In this document: positions 8,014 to 16,369 of the stretch, piece after piece
Layout of the letters: every line of letters begins with the position of its first letter
How positions within the stretch are numbered: the stretch's first letter is position 1
The notes under the pieces: model-generated
Seen by the model: the letters and a program-made list of their open reading frames with translations, nothing else
Databases searched by the model: none
Told to the model about the DNA's origin: nothing
Source: an uncultured bacterium
Lineage (GTDB): Bacteria; Planctomycetota; UBA1135; GCA-002686595
DNA: 64,000 nt
Direction of reading: 5' to 3'
Assembly: GCA_938075305.1 (NCBI GenBank)
Contig: CALJGV010000005.1
Span: forward strand, 103,390-167,389
Program-made: the position numbers and the translations under genes

Positions 8014-9281
8014 ACCAGAAGACCATCCTGATCCTCGGGGCCGCCACGGTCGCCACCGTCGCGGCCACCGCCACGCTCCAGGCGGGGCGCGACCGGGACT
8101 CGCGCCCGGCGAACCTCGAGGAGCGGCTGCTGCCGGGCCTCGTCGAGCGCGTGAACGACGTCCGCGGCATCCTCATCGAGGCCGCGAACGGACCGACCAC
8201 CCTGCGCGCCACGGACGCCGGCTGGGTCCTCTCGGAGGCCGCGGACTACCCGGCGAACGAGGAGAAGGTCCGGACCCTCCTCCTCGACCTTCGGGACGCC
8301 AGGCGCCTCGAGGCCAAGACCGCCAACCTGGACCGTCACGAGCGCCTGGGTCTCGTGGCCCCGGACCGCGAGGGGGCGTCCTCCGTTCGGGTCACCCTGA
8401 GCGACGGAAGCGGCGCGACGGTGGAGACCGTCCTGATCGGGAACCAGCGCACGAGCCGGGCCGAGCCCGCGGCCGCCCAGATGGGCGTCACACCTGACGC
8501 CCAGTACTACACCCTCCCCGGCGAGGGGCCGCAGACGTTCCTCGCCGCGGGCAAGCTCGGGGTGGACTCCCGGACGCTGGGATGGGTGAACCAGGAGTTC
8601 CTCAACATCGACCGCAGCCGGATCTCGGCGGCCACCATCACCCACCCCGACGGCCAGGAGGTGGTCGCGGTGCGCGAGGACATGGGGCAGAACGAGATGG
8701 TCGTCCGGAACATCCCGGACGGCATGGTCGCCAAGGCGCCCTCCGGCACCGCTCAACTGGTGGGCGCGCTGCAGCGGCTTCGCTTCGACGACGTGCGCAA
8801 GGCGGACTCCCTGACCTGGCCGGAGGAGACGATCTCCACGGCGACCTTCACCACCGAAGGTGGCCTCCAGGTGAGCGTGGAGACCATGAAGGTCCCCAGC
8901 TCGGACGAGCCCGAGACCATGATCACCTGGTCGCGCGTGTCCTTCGACCTCGCGCCCGAGTCCGAGGACGCCGCCCAGGCCACGGGAGAGGAGCCCGGCG
9001 AGGCCGAGGCGAAGGAAGAGGGGCCGTCACGCGCCGAGCTAGAGGCGGAGCTCACCGAGCTCCGGGCCGCCACGGAGGGCTGGGCGTACGCCCTGCCGAC
9101 CTGGAAGGAGACCAGCTTCCGCCTGCGCCCCGAGGGCGTGATGGAGCCCGCCCCCGAGCCCGCCCCCGAGCCCGAGCCTGGACCCGAGGAAGGGGCAGCC
9201 CCGTCGGGCGCGACCGACAGCGGAACCGCCGACCCGGTCCCCCTGAAGATGACGCCGCCACCCGAAGGCGGCGGCATCTGA
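8010..9281 (+). CDS. DUF4340-domain protein
   Basis: 423 residues starting with a GTG that overlaps the preceding stop (GTGA). It has an N-terminal membrane anchor or signal (about 5-24), then a DUF4340-type repeat region recognisable from GWVLSEAADYPANEEKVRTLL and following beta-rich sequence. Residues from about 305 are acidic and low complexity, and the C-terminus is a Pro/Glu repeat (PEPAPEPEPGPE). DUF4340 proteins accompany the GldG-type ABC systems in many bacteria, and their role is unknown. It is the last gene of the operon, which ends in the hairpin at 9294. Confidence 0.85.
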   Translation: MNQKTILILGAATVATVAATATLQAGRDRDSRPANLEERLLPGLVERVNDVRGILIEAANGPTTLRATDAGWVLSEAADYPANEEKVRTLLLDLRDARRLEAKTANLDRHERLGLVAPDREGASSVRVTLSDGSGATVETVLIGNQRTSRAEPAAAQMGVTPDAQYYTLPGEGPQTFLAAGKLGVDSRTLGWVNQEFLNIDRSRISAATITHPDGQEVVAVREDMGQNEMVVRNIPDGMVAKAPSGTAQLVGALQRLRFDDVRKADSLTWPEETISTATFTTEGGLQVSVETMKVPSSDEPETMITWSRVSFDLAPESEDAAQATGEEPGEAEAKEEGPSRAELEAELTELRAATEGWAYALPTWKETSFRLRPEGVMEPAPEPAPEPEPGPEEGAAPSGATDSGTADPVPLKMTPPPEGGGI

Positions 9282-9293
9282 CGATCCCCCCCC

Positions 9294-9332
9294 GGCGAAC
9301 CCGGCCCGCGCAGCGCGCGCGCCGGGTTCGCC
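9294..9332 (+). terminator. strong hairpin terminator of the ABC/GldG operon
   Basis: A perfect 12-bp inverted repeat, GGCGAACCCGGC (9294-9305) with GCCGGGTTCGCC (9321-9332), encloses a 15-nt GC-rich loop that can itself pair. It begins 13 nt after the DUF4340 stop codon. The following TTGCTTC is only a weak U-tract. Confidence 0.7.
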
Positions 9333-9369
9333 TTGCTTCGGCGCCGGCGCCGATGCACGCTCTCCGCCC

Positions 9370-10713
9370 TTGAGCTCCCCCACGCCCCCCGACCACCCCC
9401 TTCCGGGCGATGAGCCCGTGGATGTGCGCCGGGTCCTCCGCCTCTGGGCGCCGCTGGCGGCGAGCTGGGTCCTGATGGCGATGGAGCCGACGCTGGTGAT
9501 CGCGTCGATGTCACGGCTCCCCGAGGCCAAGATCAACCTCGCCGCTTGGAGCTCGGTGGTCTTCCCCATCAGCCTGGTGATCGAGGGCCCGATCATCATG
9601 ATGCTCGCCGCGTCGACGCGGCTATCCACCTCCTGGCGGCGCTACGCGGCAGTCCTCCGCTACGGGGTGGTGCTCAGCGTGCTGCTCTCGCTGCTGCACG
9701 CCCTCATCGCGTTCACGCCGCTCTATGACTTCGTCGCGCTCGAGCTCCTCGGCTGCGACGTCCGCGTGCTGGAGCCTGGCCGGGTCGGGCTCCAGATCAT
9801 GACCCCCTGGACCCTGGCCATCGGCTACCGACGGACCCAGCAAGGCGCCCTCATCCGCTTCGAGCGGAGCGGCGCCGTGGGCGTCGGGACGGCCGTACGC
9901 CTCGTGGCCACCGCCGGGGTCCTGGCGGGGCTCGGCGTGTGGACCGGCCTCTCGGGGATCGCCGTGGCGGGCTTCGGGGTGGCCACCGGGGTCACCGCCG
10001 AGGCCCTCTACGCCCACTGGCGGGTCAAGGAGATCCATGGGGCCCTGCGGGAGGAGCCCGAGGGCGAAGCCATGAACATGGCGCGCTTCCTGCGGTTCTA
10101 CACGCCCCTCGCCCTCACCCCGCTGGTGACGCTCTTCATTCAACCCATCGGCGCCGCCGGGATGAACCGCATGCCGCGGGCTCTGGACTCGGTGGCCGCG
10201 TGGGGCCCCGTCCATTCCCTGGTGTTCACCACTCGCAGCGTCGGCATGGCCTTCAATGAGGTCGTGGTCACCCTCGTCGCCCTCGGCGGGGGCCCGCGGG
10301 CGCTGCGCCGCTTCGGCTTCGGGCTCGCGACCATCACCGCGGCGGTGCTGGCGGTCATGGCCTTCACGCCCCTCTCGGGGCTCTGGTTCGGCGAGGTCCA
10401 GCGCATCCCGGAGGAGCTGATCCCCATGGCCCGCCTGGGCGCAGCCCTCTGCCTGTTCATGCCCGCCTACCAGGTCGCCCAGAGCTGGTTCCAGGGGCTC
10501 CTCGTCCACGCCCACCAGACCCGCCCCATCACCGAGGCGGTCCTGATCTACTTCGCCCTCGCTTGGGGGCTGCTCGAGCTCGGCGTCCTGCGCGCAGACG
10601 ACCTCGGCGTCTCGGGCCTCAACTGGGCGCTGGTCACCTTCGTCATCGCGGGGCTGGTCCAGACCGCGTGGCTCTGGTGGCGGAGCCGCGGCGCCTCGCG
10701 CGCCCTGGTTTGA
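9370..10713 (+). CDS. MATE/ANKH-like multi-pass membrane transporter
   Basis: About 447 residues with roughly twelve hydrophobic segments in two similar halves, the layout of the MOP (MATE) transporter superfamily. Some stretches recall the ANKH (progressive ankylosis) branch, such as LLHALIAFTPLYDFV and FLRFYTPLALTPLVT, each at the start of a half; that is recall, not a computed match. It probably exports a small organic anion or drug, but no substrate can be assigned. The start is uncertain: TTG at 9370 has no Shine-Dalgarno sequence and a downstream GTG (VDVRRVLRLW) is possible. It is separated from the preceding operon by a hairpin and is convergent with the lipoprotein gene. Confidence 0.6.
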   Translation: MSSPTPPDHPLPGDEPVDVRRVLRLWAPLAASWVLMAMEPTLVIASMSRLPEAKINLAAWSSVVFPISLVIEGPIIMMLAASTRLSTSWRRYAAVLRYGVVLSVLLSLLHALIAFTPLYDFVALELLGCDVRVLEPGRVGLQIMTPWTLAIGYRRTQQGALIRFERSGAVGVGTAVRLVATAGVLAGLGVWTGLSGIAVAGFGVATGVTAEALYAHWRVKEIHGALREEPEGEAMNMARFLRFYTPLALTPLVTLFIQPIGAAGMNRMPRALDSVAAWGPVHSLVFTTRSVGMAFNEVVVTLVALGGGPRALRRFGFGLATITAAVLAVMAFTPLSGLWFGEVQRIPEELIPMARLGAALCLFMPAYQVAQSWFQGLLVHAHQTRPITEAVLIYFALAWGLLELGVLRADDLGVSGLNWALVTFVIAGLVQTAWLWWRSRGASRALV

Positions 10714-10720
10714 CCGGCCG

Positions 10721-10738
10721 CCGCGGCGGACGCCGCGG
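10721..10738. terminator. GC inverted repeat between convergent genes
   Basis: CCGCGGCG (10721-10728) and CGCCGCGG (10731-10738) are exact complements with 2 nt between. The repeat lies between the stop at 10713 and the convergent stop at 10739. The outer pairs can form a compact hairpin serving both strands, but there is no U-tract. Confidence 0.35.
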
Positions 10739-11629
10739 TCACTGGGAGGAGCGACCGACCGCGTCCACCACGTCCGCCGCCACATCGTTGGGCACGGTGA
10801 AGGTCATGCTGTAGTGCGCGACCTTCCAGGCCCCGCCCACTCGCTCGAGGACGCCCGTTCCACGGAGCTCCCCGTAGCTCTCACTGGCGAGTCGTTCGTC
10901 GAACCAGGCGGAGTTGCCCGACGCGGAGAGCTGCAGGACCCGCTCGGCCGGGAGGAACGTCCAGCCGCTCCCCGGTTCGAAGTGCTCGTTCACGTAGCTG
11001 GTGAACTCCGCGAGGTCCCAGCGCTCCGTGGAGTCGGTCCCCAGGAAGCGAGCGTCCGGCGCCATGCTCCCGAGGTAGCCGTCTCGATCGCCACGCGCCG
11101 CGGCGGTGTGCCAGTCGTCGATGACCCGGTTGGCCTCCTCGCGGAGCAGCTCGGCGGACAGCGCGCCCTCTGCGGCGGCGGCGGCGAGCGCCTCCATGTA
11201 CTCAGCGACGTCGTCCGGGTTGGACTTCTGCAGCTCGCGGATCAGCTTGCTCCGGAGCTCGGGGTCGAGCCGCACGAGGATCTTGGCGGCGCCGTCGACG
11301 CCGTTCGACTCCGCGTAGGCGGCGATCAGCGGCGCCCCTTCGACCTCCTTCAGGAGCCCGATCATCTCGGCCATCTGGCGCGCGGCGGCCTGGGGGTCCG
11401 GCGTCAATTCAGGCGGTTGGGGAACGGCCCCGGCGACGGGGTCCGCTTCGGCCGGGGTCGCCGCCGTCGGGTCCGCTGCTGGGGAGCCTCCTGCCGGCCC
11501 CGAGCGAGGCTCTGCGTCTGAGCCGCGAGCCGCCGGCGGATCGACACCGGGCCCCATGCACCCGGTGAGGGAGAAGACGAGGGCCGAACAGAGGAGGCCC
11601 GAGGCGGTAGCGGTGACGCGTTGCTCCAT
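10739..11629 (-). CDS. lipoprotein with SnoaL/NTF2-like domain
   Basis: 296 residues. The signal peptide ends in a lipobox, LTGC, with C24 as the lipidated residue. A low-complexity linker (about 28-80) follows. Residues 85-140 are helical and resemble MgtE-N/MotE-type repeats (AAKILVRLDPELRSKLI). Residues 160-285 fit the SnoaL-like NTF2 fold: VIDDWHTAAARGDRDGYLG at the start and GVLERVGGAWKVAHYSM near the end. Such domains bind small ligands or act as association modules; no catalytic residue set can be assigned. It is divergent from the FG-GAP gene; a TACAAT hexamer lies 8 nt before its ATG. Confidence 0.75.
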   Translation of the reverse strand: MEQRVTATASGLLCSALVFSLTGCMGPGVDPPAARGSDAEPRSGPAGGSPAADPTAATPAEADPVAGAVPQPPELTPDPQAAARQMAEMIGLLKEVEGAPLIAAYAESNGVDGAAKILVRLDPELRSKLIRELQKSNPDDVAEYMEALAAAAAEGALSAELLREEANRVIDDWHTAAARGDRDGYLGSMAPDARFLGTDSTERWDLAEFTSYVNEHFEPGSGWTFLPAERVLQLSASGNSAWFDERLASESYGELRGTGVLERVGGAWKVAHYSMTFTVPNDVAADVVDAVGRSSQ

Positions 11630-11637
11630 GGCCGGCG

Positions 11638-11643
11638 ATTGTA
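11638..11643 (-). promoter_or_regulatory. -10 element of the NTF2 lipoprotein gene, near leaderless
   Basis: TACAAT on the minus strand ends 8 nt before the ATG at 11629, so the mRNA would have a leader of at most one or two bases. TTCGGG at 17-bp spacing is a weak -35. Confidence 0.5.
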
Positions 11644-11676
11644 GACTTCACGCCATCGGCCCCGAAGGGAGCGCCG

Positions 11677-11682
11677 TACGTT
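11677..11682 (+). promoter_or_regulatory. -10 element of the FG-GAP/TPR gene, predicted leaderless
   Basis: TACGTT lies 7 nt before the GTG start at 11690. No good -35 is seen. Together with the opposite element at 11638-11643 it forms a compact divergent promoter within 61 bp. Confidence 0.5.
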
Positions 11683-11689
11683 CCATCCC

Positions 11690-14600
11690 GTGATCGCCAA
11701 GAAGACCTCCACCCCCGCCCTGCTCGCCGCCTTGCTCGCCGTGACGGGCAGCCTCAGCTGCGGCGATGGGGCGGTCGGCTGGCGTTCGGCGTTCCCCGCT
11801 CCGCCCGAGAGCCCGGTGCTCGACCTGGCTCGGACAGAGCCGGAGGCCCTGCGCCTCGAACAGGACCTGCTCGCGCTGTTCCTCGAGCCCCTCGCCCGGG
11901 GCGACCTGGAGCGGGCGACCCGCTGTGTCGACAGGAGCGACTTCGCCGCCCTGATCCGGGGCCCGGGGAACGCCCAGGAGGGCGCGGGGCTCCAGATCCG
12001 CTGGATGACGGGGAACAGGAGCTTCACCCGCGACCCGGGGGCCTTCGTGGCACTGCTTCGAGACCTCGGGCCCGACACTCGCATCCCGCAGCGTGTGGAG
12101 CTGGAGCTCGACCGCTTCGAGCTTGAGCCCTCGGGCGAGCGCGCCACCGGTCGTGTCCGCCTCCGCTGGGCCGGGGTCGAGCCGCCGCCCGGGCTCGGCG
12201 ACGCGCCGGAGGTCGACACGGGGCAGGAAACGCCCGCTCAGCGCGTGGACATCACCCTCTATGCAGAGATCGAAGCGCGCACCGCGCCCGGAGAGGACTG
12301 GCGGCTCTCGCGCTTCCACTTCTGCGAGACGAGTGACCTCCACCCCCTGGGCGCAGGGGTGCGGCTCCAGTGCGATGATCCGGCGCGCTACGTGGACCGA
12401 ACCATGGAGGTCGGGCTGACCTTCGGGACCAGCGCCGAGAACGAGCGCCTGCTCCAGGACTTTGTGGACCGGCACCGGACCCTGACCCTGGGCGGCCTCT
12501 CCGTGGTGGACTTCGACCGCGACGGGTTCGACGACCTCATCGCCACCCGCAGCAACGAGTCGACGATCCTGTTCCGCAACGACGGGGTCGGCGGCTTCGT
12601 GCCGATCCCGCTCCCCATGGAGCGCCTCGCCGACCGCCCCGCCTTCGTGCTGTTCGTGGACCTGGACGGCGACGGGCTGGAGGAGATCGTGGCGTCGGAG
12701 ACGAGCCGCTACCGTGGCGCGCAGGCCTTCGCCGGTCTGTGGACGCGGACGGACGCTGAGCCTGGGACCTGGCGTCACCTCCCCGAGGCGTTCGCCCTCC
12801 CGAACCCCGTGGGCCTGCGCCGCCTCGCCGTGCAGACGGTGGCGCCCCTGGACGTGGAGGGCGACGGCGACCTCGACCTGTTCTTCGCCGTCTACGGGAG
12901 CGGCCAGTCCCGGGGGCCGGACTACAACACCGTCGAGGCCCACGACGGCGCCGACAACCACCTGCTCATCAACCAGGGCGGCCTGCGCTTCACCGAGGAG
13001 AGCGAGGCCCGCGGCATCGAGGGGACCGGCTACACCTACGTGGCGCTGGCCTTCGACGCGGACCACGACGGGGACACCGACCTCTTCGAGGGCAACGACT
13101 TCGGACCCAACGTCCTCTGGCGCAACGAGGGCGGCCGCTTCGTGGCGGACGACGCCATGGGGCTGGGCGGCGTCAGCGCGTACACCATGGGCGCGGCCCT
13201 CGCCGACCTCGAGTGCGATGGGCGCTGGGACCTCTACGTGTCCAACATGTCCAGCGAGGAGGGCATGCGCATGATCCCCCTCGCCGAGGGCCTCTCCGAG
13301 ACCATGCGGGGCCGGGTCGACACCATCGCCCGCGGGAACGCCCTCTACTCCGAGCCCGATGAGACGGGTTCCTGGCCCGACCGAGCCCGTGGCCTCGGGC
13401 TCAACGAGGCGGAGTGGGCCTGGGGGTGCCAGTTCGTCGACGTGAACGGCGACGGGGCCCAGGAGCTCGTGGTCACCAACGGCTTCGCCTCCCACCGGGA
13501 CCAGGGGCTGGGCGACTGGCAGACCTACTACTGGCGCCAGGTCATCGACGACGGCCGCAGGCTGGAGCGGGGTGAGCGCAGCGAGGACGTGAACGAGTCC
13601 CTGCGCTTCCAGGGGTCCTTCAACGGCCACGAGCGGGACCGGCTCTTCGTGCGGGCCGACGAGGGGCCCGTCGACCGGCCCTGGGTCGACGCCGGCTGGT
13701 GCATGGGGATCGACGCCTCCCACGACGGCCGCGCCATCGTGCCCTTCGACCCGGACGGAGACGGGGACCTCGACCTCGCCCTGTGGACCCTGGGTGGGCT
13801 GGTGTACTACGAGAACCGCGGCGCGCAGCTCGCCCTGCGATTGAAGCTCGTGCCCGAGCGCGGCCCCCGGGTCCCCCTCGGCGCGCGCGTCGAACTCTCC
13901 GGGAGCCTCGTTGGAGGGGAGCCGAGCTCATACGCGCGCCACGTCTCGCTGGTCGAGGGCTTCCAGTCACAGGTTTCCCCGGACCTGCTCCTCCCCACCG
14001 GCTCCTACCCGGCCATGCCGACGATCGAAGTGACGTGGCCCTCCGGGCGTCGCCAGGTGTTCCCAGGCATCAAGATGGTCGGACAGTGGACCATCCAGGA
14101 GGGCTCGGAGAGGGTCCTCCCCGAACCTCCGCGCTCCTGGCCCGGTCAGGGGGACGCCATCGAAGACGGGCCATGGGCCGCCAACATCGCAAGGACGGCC
14201 CGTACTCCCGCCGCGCTGGGGCTCGCCCCGGCGCCCCTCGTGGTCAGGGTACGCGAGCGCCGTGACGTCCCGGTGACCCCGCTCGTCCTCGCCGCCCCAG
14301 AGGTCCGCGTGGTCGAGGCGCTCCTCCGGACAGGCGGCCCCGAGGACCGCGAACTCGACCCGACCCGGGAGGTGCTCCTCGAGTTCGCCGAGGTCGCCGC
14401 GGCGCTTGGCGAGGCGGACCAGGCCACCCTCGTGTACGACGCCGACGGCCGCGCCCTGCGCGTCCTCCGCGGTCCGGTCGACCCCGCTGACGTCCAGGCC
14501 TTCTGCGACCTGGGGACCACCGAGGCGCGCTTGCCCCACCTCCTCATCGAGCACGGCCGGCTCGCCATTGACGAGTCGAGGTTCCGGGACGCCCTGGCCC

Positions 14601-15118
14601 TGTTCCAGGAGGCCGTACGTGGACGCGGCGACCTCGCGGTTGAGGACGCCGCCGCCTTCGAGGGCATCGGGCGCAGCCATGTGCTGCTCGGCCGGGTGGA
14701 CCTGGCCGAGAAGGCGTACCGCGCCGCGGTGGACCTGGACCCGGACTACGCCATCGGTCACCTGAACCTCGGTGCAGCGCTGGCGGAGCTCGGGCGCTTC
14801 GACGAGGCCACGGACGCTCTGCTGGAGGCCCGCCGGGTCGAGGGCGACACGCCGCGCGTCCTGGGGGCCCTCGCTGAGGCCGCGGGGAGCGCTGGTCGGG
14901 ACGCGACCGCTCGGGAGAGCGCCCTGGCGTGGCTGGAGCAGCACCCCGGCGACGTCTCCATGATGGTCCTCCTCGGGAAGGTCGAGGCCCGTGCGGGGAA
15001 CCTCGAGGCGGCCATCGAGCGGTTCGAGGGTGCGCTTGCTGCTCAGCCGTCCAACGGTGAGGCTGCCGAGGCTCTTCAGGCGGCGAAAGCGCTCCTGATT
15101 GGCAATGGGGCGCGCTGA
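11690..15118 (+). CDS. secreted FG-GAP/VCBS and ASPIC-UnbV protein with C-terminal TPRs
   Basis: 1,142 residues from a GTG. An N-terminal signal (about 1-25) ends near a Cys (GSLSC), possibly a lipoprotein. Residues about 30-230 are unassigned. From about 265 to 715 there are at least six FG-GAP/VCBS blades with calcium-type loops (VDFDRDGFDDL, VDLDGDGLEEI, DVEGDGDLDLF, DADHDGDTDLF, DVNGDGAQEL, DPDGDGDLDLA). An ASPIC/UnbV domain (about 720-790, ending in TWPSGRRQVFPG) follows. Residues about 945-1140 hold TPR-like helices (LAEKAYRAAVDLDPDYAIGH). Such beta-propellers mediate extracellular or envelope adhesion. The TPR tail is an unusual addition. The gene is alone, divergent from the lipoprotein gene and 18 nt before malic enzyme, which has its own promoter. 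Confidence 0.85.
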   Translation: MIAKKTSTPALLAALLAVTGSLSCGDGAVGWRSAFPAPPESPVLDLARTEPEALRLEQDLLALFLEPLARGDLERATRCVDRSDFAALIRGPGNAQEGAGLQIRWMTGNRSFTRDPGAFVALLRDLGPDTRIPQRVELELDRFELEPSGERATGRVRLRWAGVEPPPGLGDAPEVDTGQETPAQRVDITLYAEIEARTAPGEDWRLSRFHFCETSDLHPLGAGVRLQCDDPARYVDRTMEVGLTFGTSAENERLLQDFVDRHRTLTLGGLSVVDFDRDGFDDLIATRSNESTILFRNDGVGGFVPIPLPMERLADRPAFVLFVDLDGDGLEEIVASETSRYRGAQAFAGLWTRTDAEPGTWRHLPEAFALPNPVGLRRLAVQTVAPLDVEGDGDLDLFFAVYGSGQSRGPDYNTVEAHDGADNHLLINQGGLRFTEESEARGIEGTGYTYVALAFDADHDGDTDLFEGNDFGPNVLWRNEGGRFVADDAMGLGGVSAYTMGAALADLECDGRWDLYVSNMSSEEGMRMIPLAEGLSETMRGRVDTIARGNALYSEPDETGSWPDRARGLGLNEAEWAWGCQFVDVNGDGAQELVVTNGFASHRDQGLGDWQTYYWRQVIDDGRRLERGERSEDVNESLRFQGSFNGHERDRLFVRADEGPVDRPWVDAGWCMGIDASHDGRAIVPFDPDGDGDLDLALWTLGGLVYYENRGAQLALRLKLVPERGPRVPLGARVELSGSLVGGEPSSYARHVSLVEGFQSQVSPDLLLPTGSYPAMPTIEVTWPSGRRQVFPGIKMVGQWTIQEGSERVLPEPPRSWPGQGDAIEDGPWAANIARTARTPAALGLAPAPLVVRVRERRDVPVTPLVLAAPEVRVVEALLRTGGPEDRELDPTREVLLEFAEVAAALGEADQATLVYDADGRALRVLRGPVDPADVQAFCDLGTTEARLPHLLIEHGRLAIDESRFRDALALFQEAVRGRGDLAVEDAAAFEGIGRSHVLLGRVDLAEKAYRAAVDLDPDYAIGHLNLGAALAELGRFDEATDALLEARRVEGDTPRVLGALAEAAGSAGRDATARESALAWLEQHPGDVSMMVLLGKVEARAGNLEAAIERFEGALAAQPSNGEAAEALQAAKALLIGNGAR

Positions 15119-15129
15119 ACCGCTACATT
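15099..15129 (+). promoter_or_regulatory. promoter of malic enzyme, predicted leaderless
   Basis: TTGGCA (15099-15104), a 19-bp spacer and TACATT (15124-15129) lie 7 nt before the ATG at 15137. The -35 sits inside the last codons of the FG-GAP/TPR gene. This predicts a transcript starting at the start codon. Confidence 0.55.
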
Positions 15130-15136
15130 CTGACCC

Positions 15137-16333
<1,197 letters not shown>

Positions 16334-16369
16334 GCGGTCATTCCGCCCCCAAGCTGCGGTGAGACCGGA

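Noticed and set aside
9151..9190. Pro/Glu repeat DNA at the end of the DUF4340 gene as a possible regulatory repeat
   Set aside because: It is in frame and encodes a low-complexity Pro/Glu tail similar to the linker in the FecR-like protein at about 57860-57896, so it is coding repeat only.
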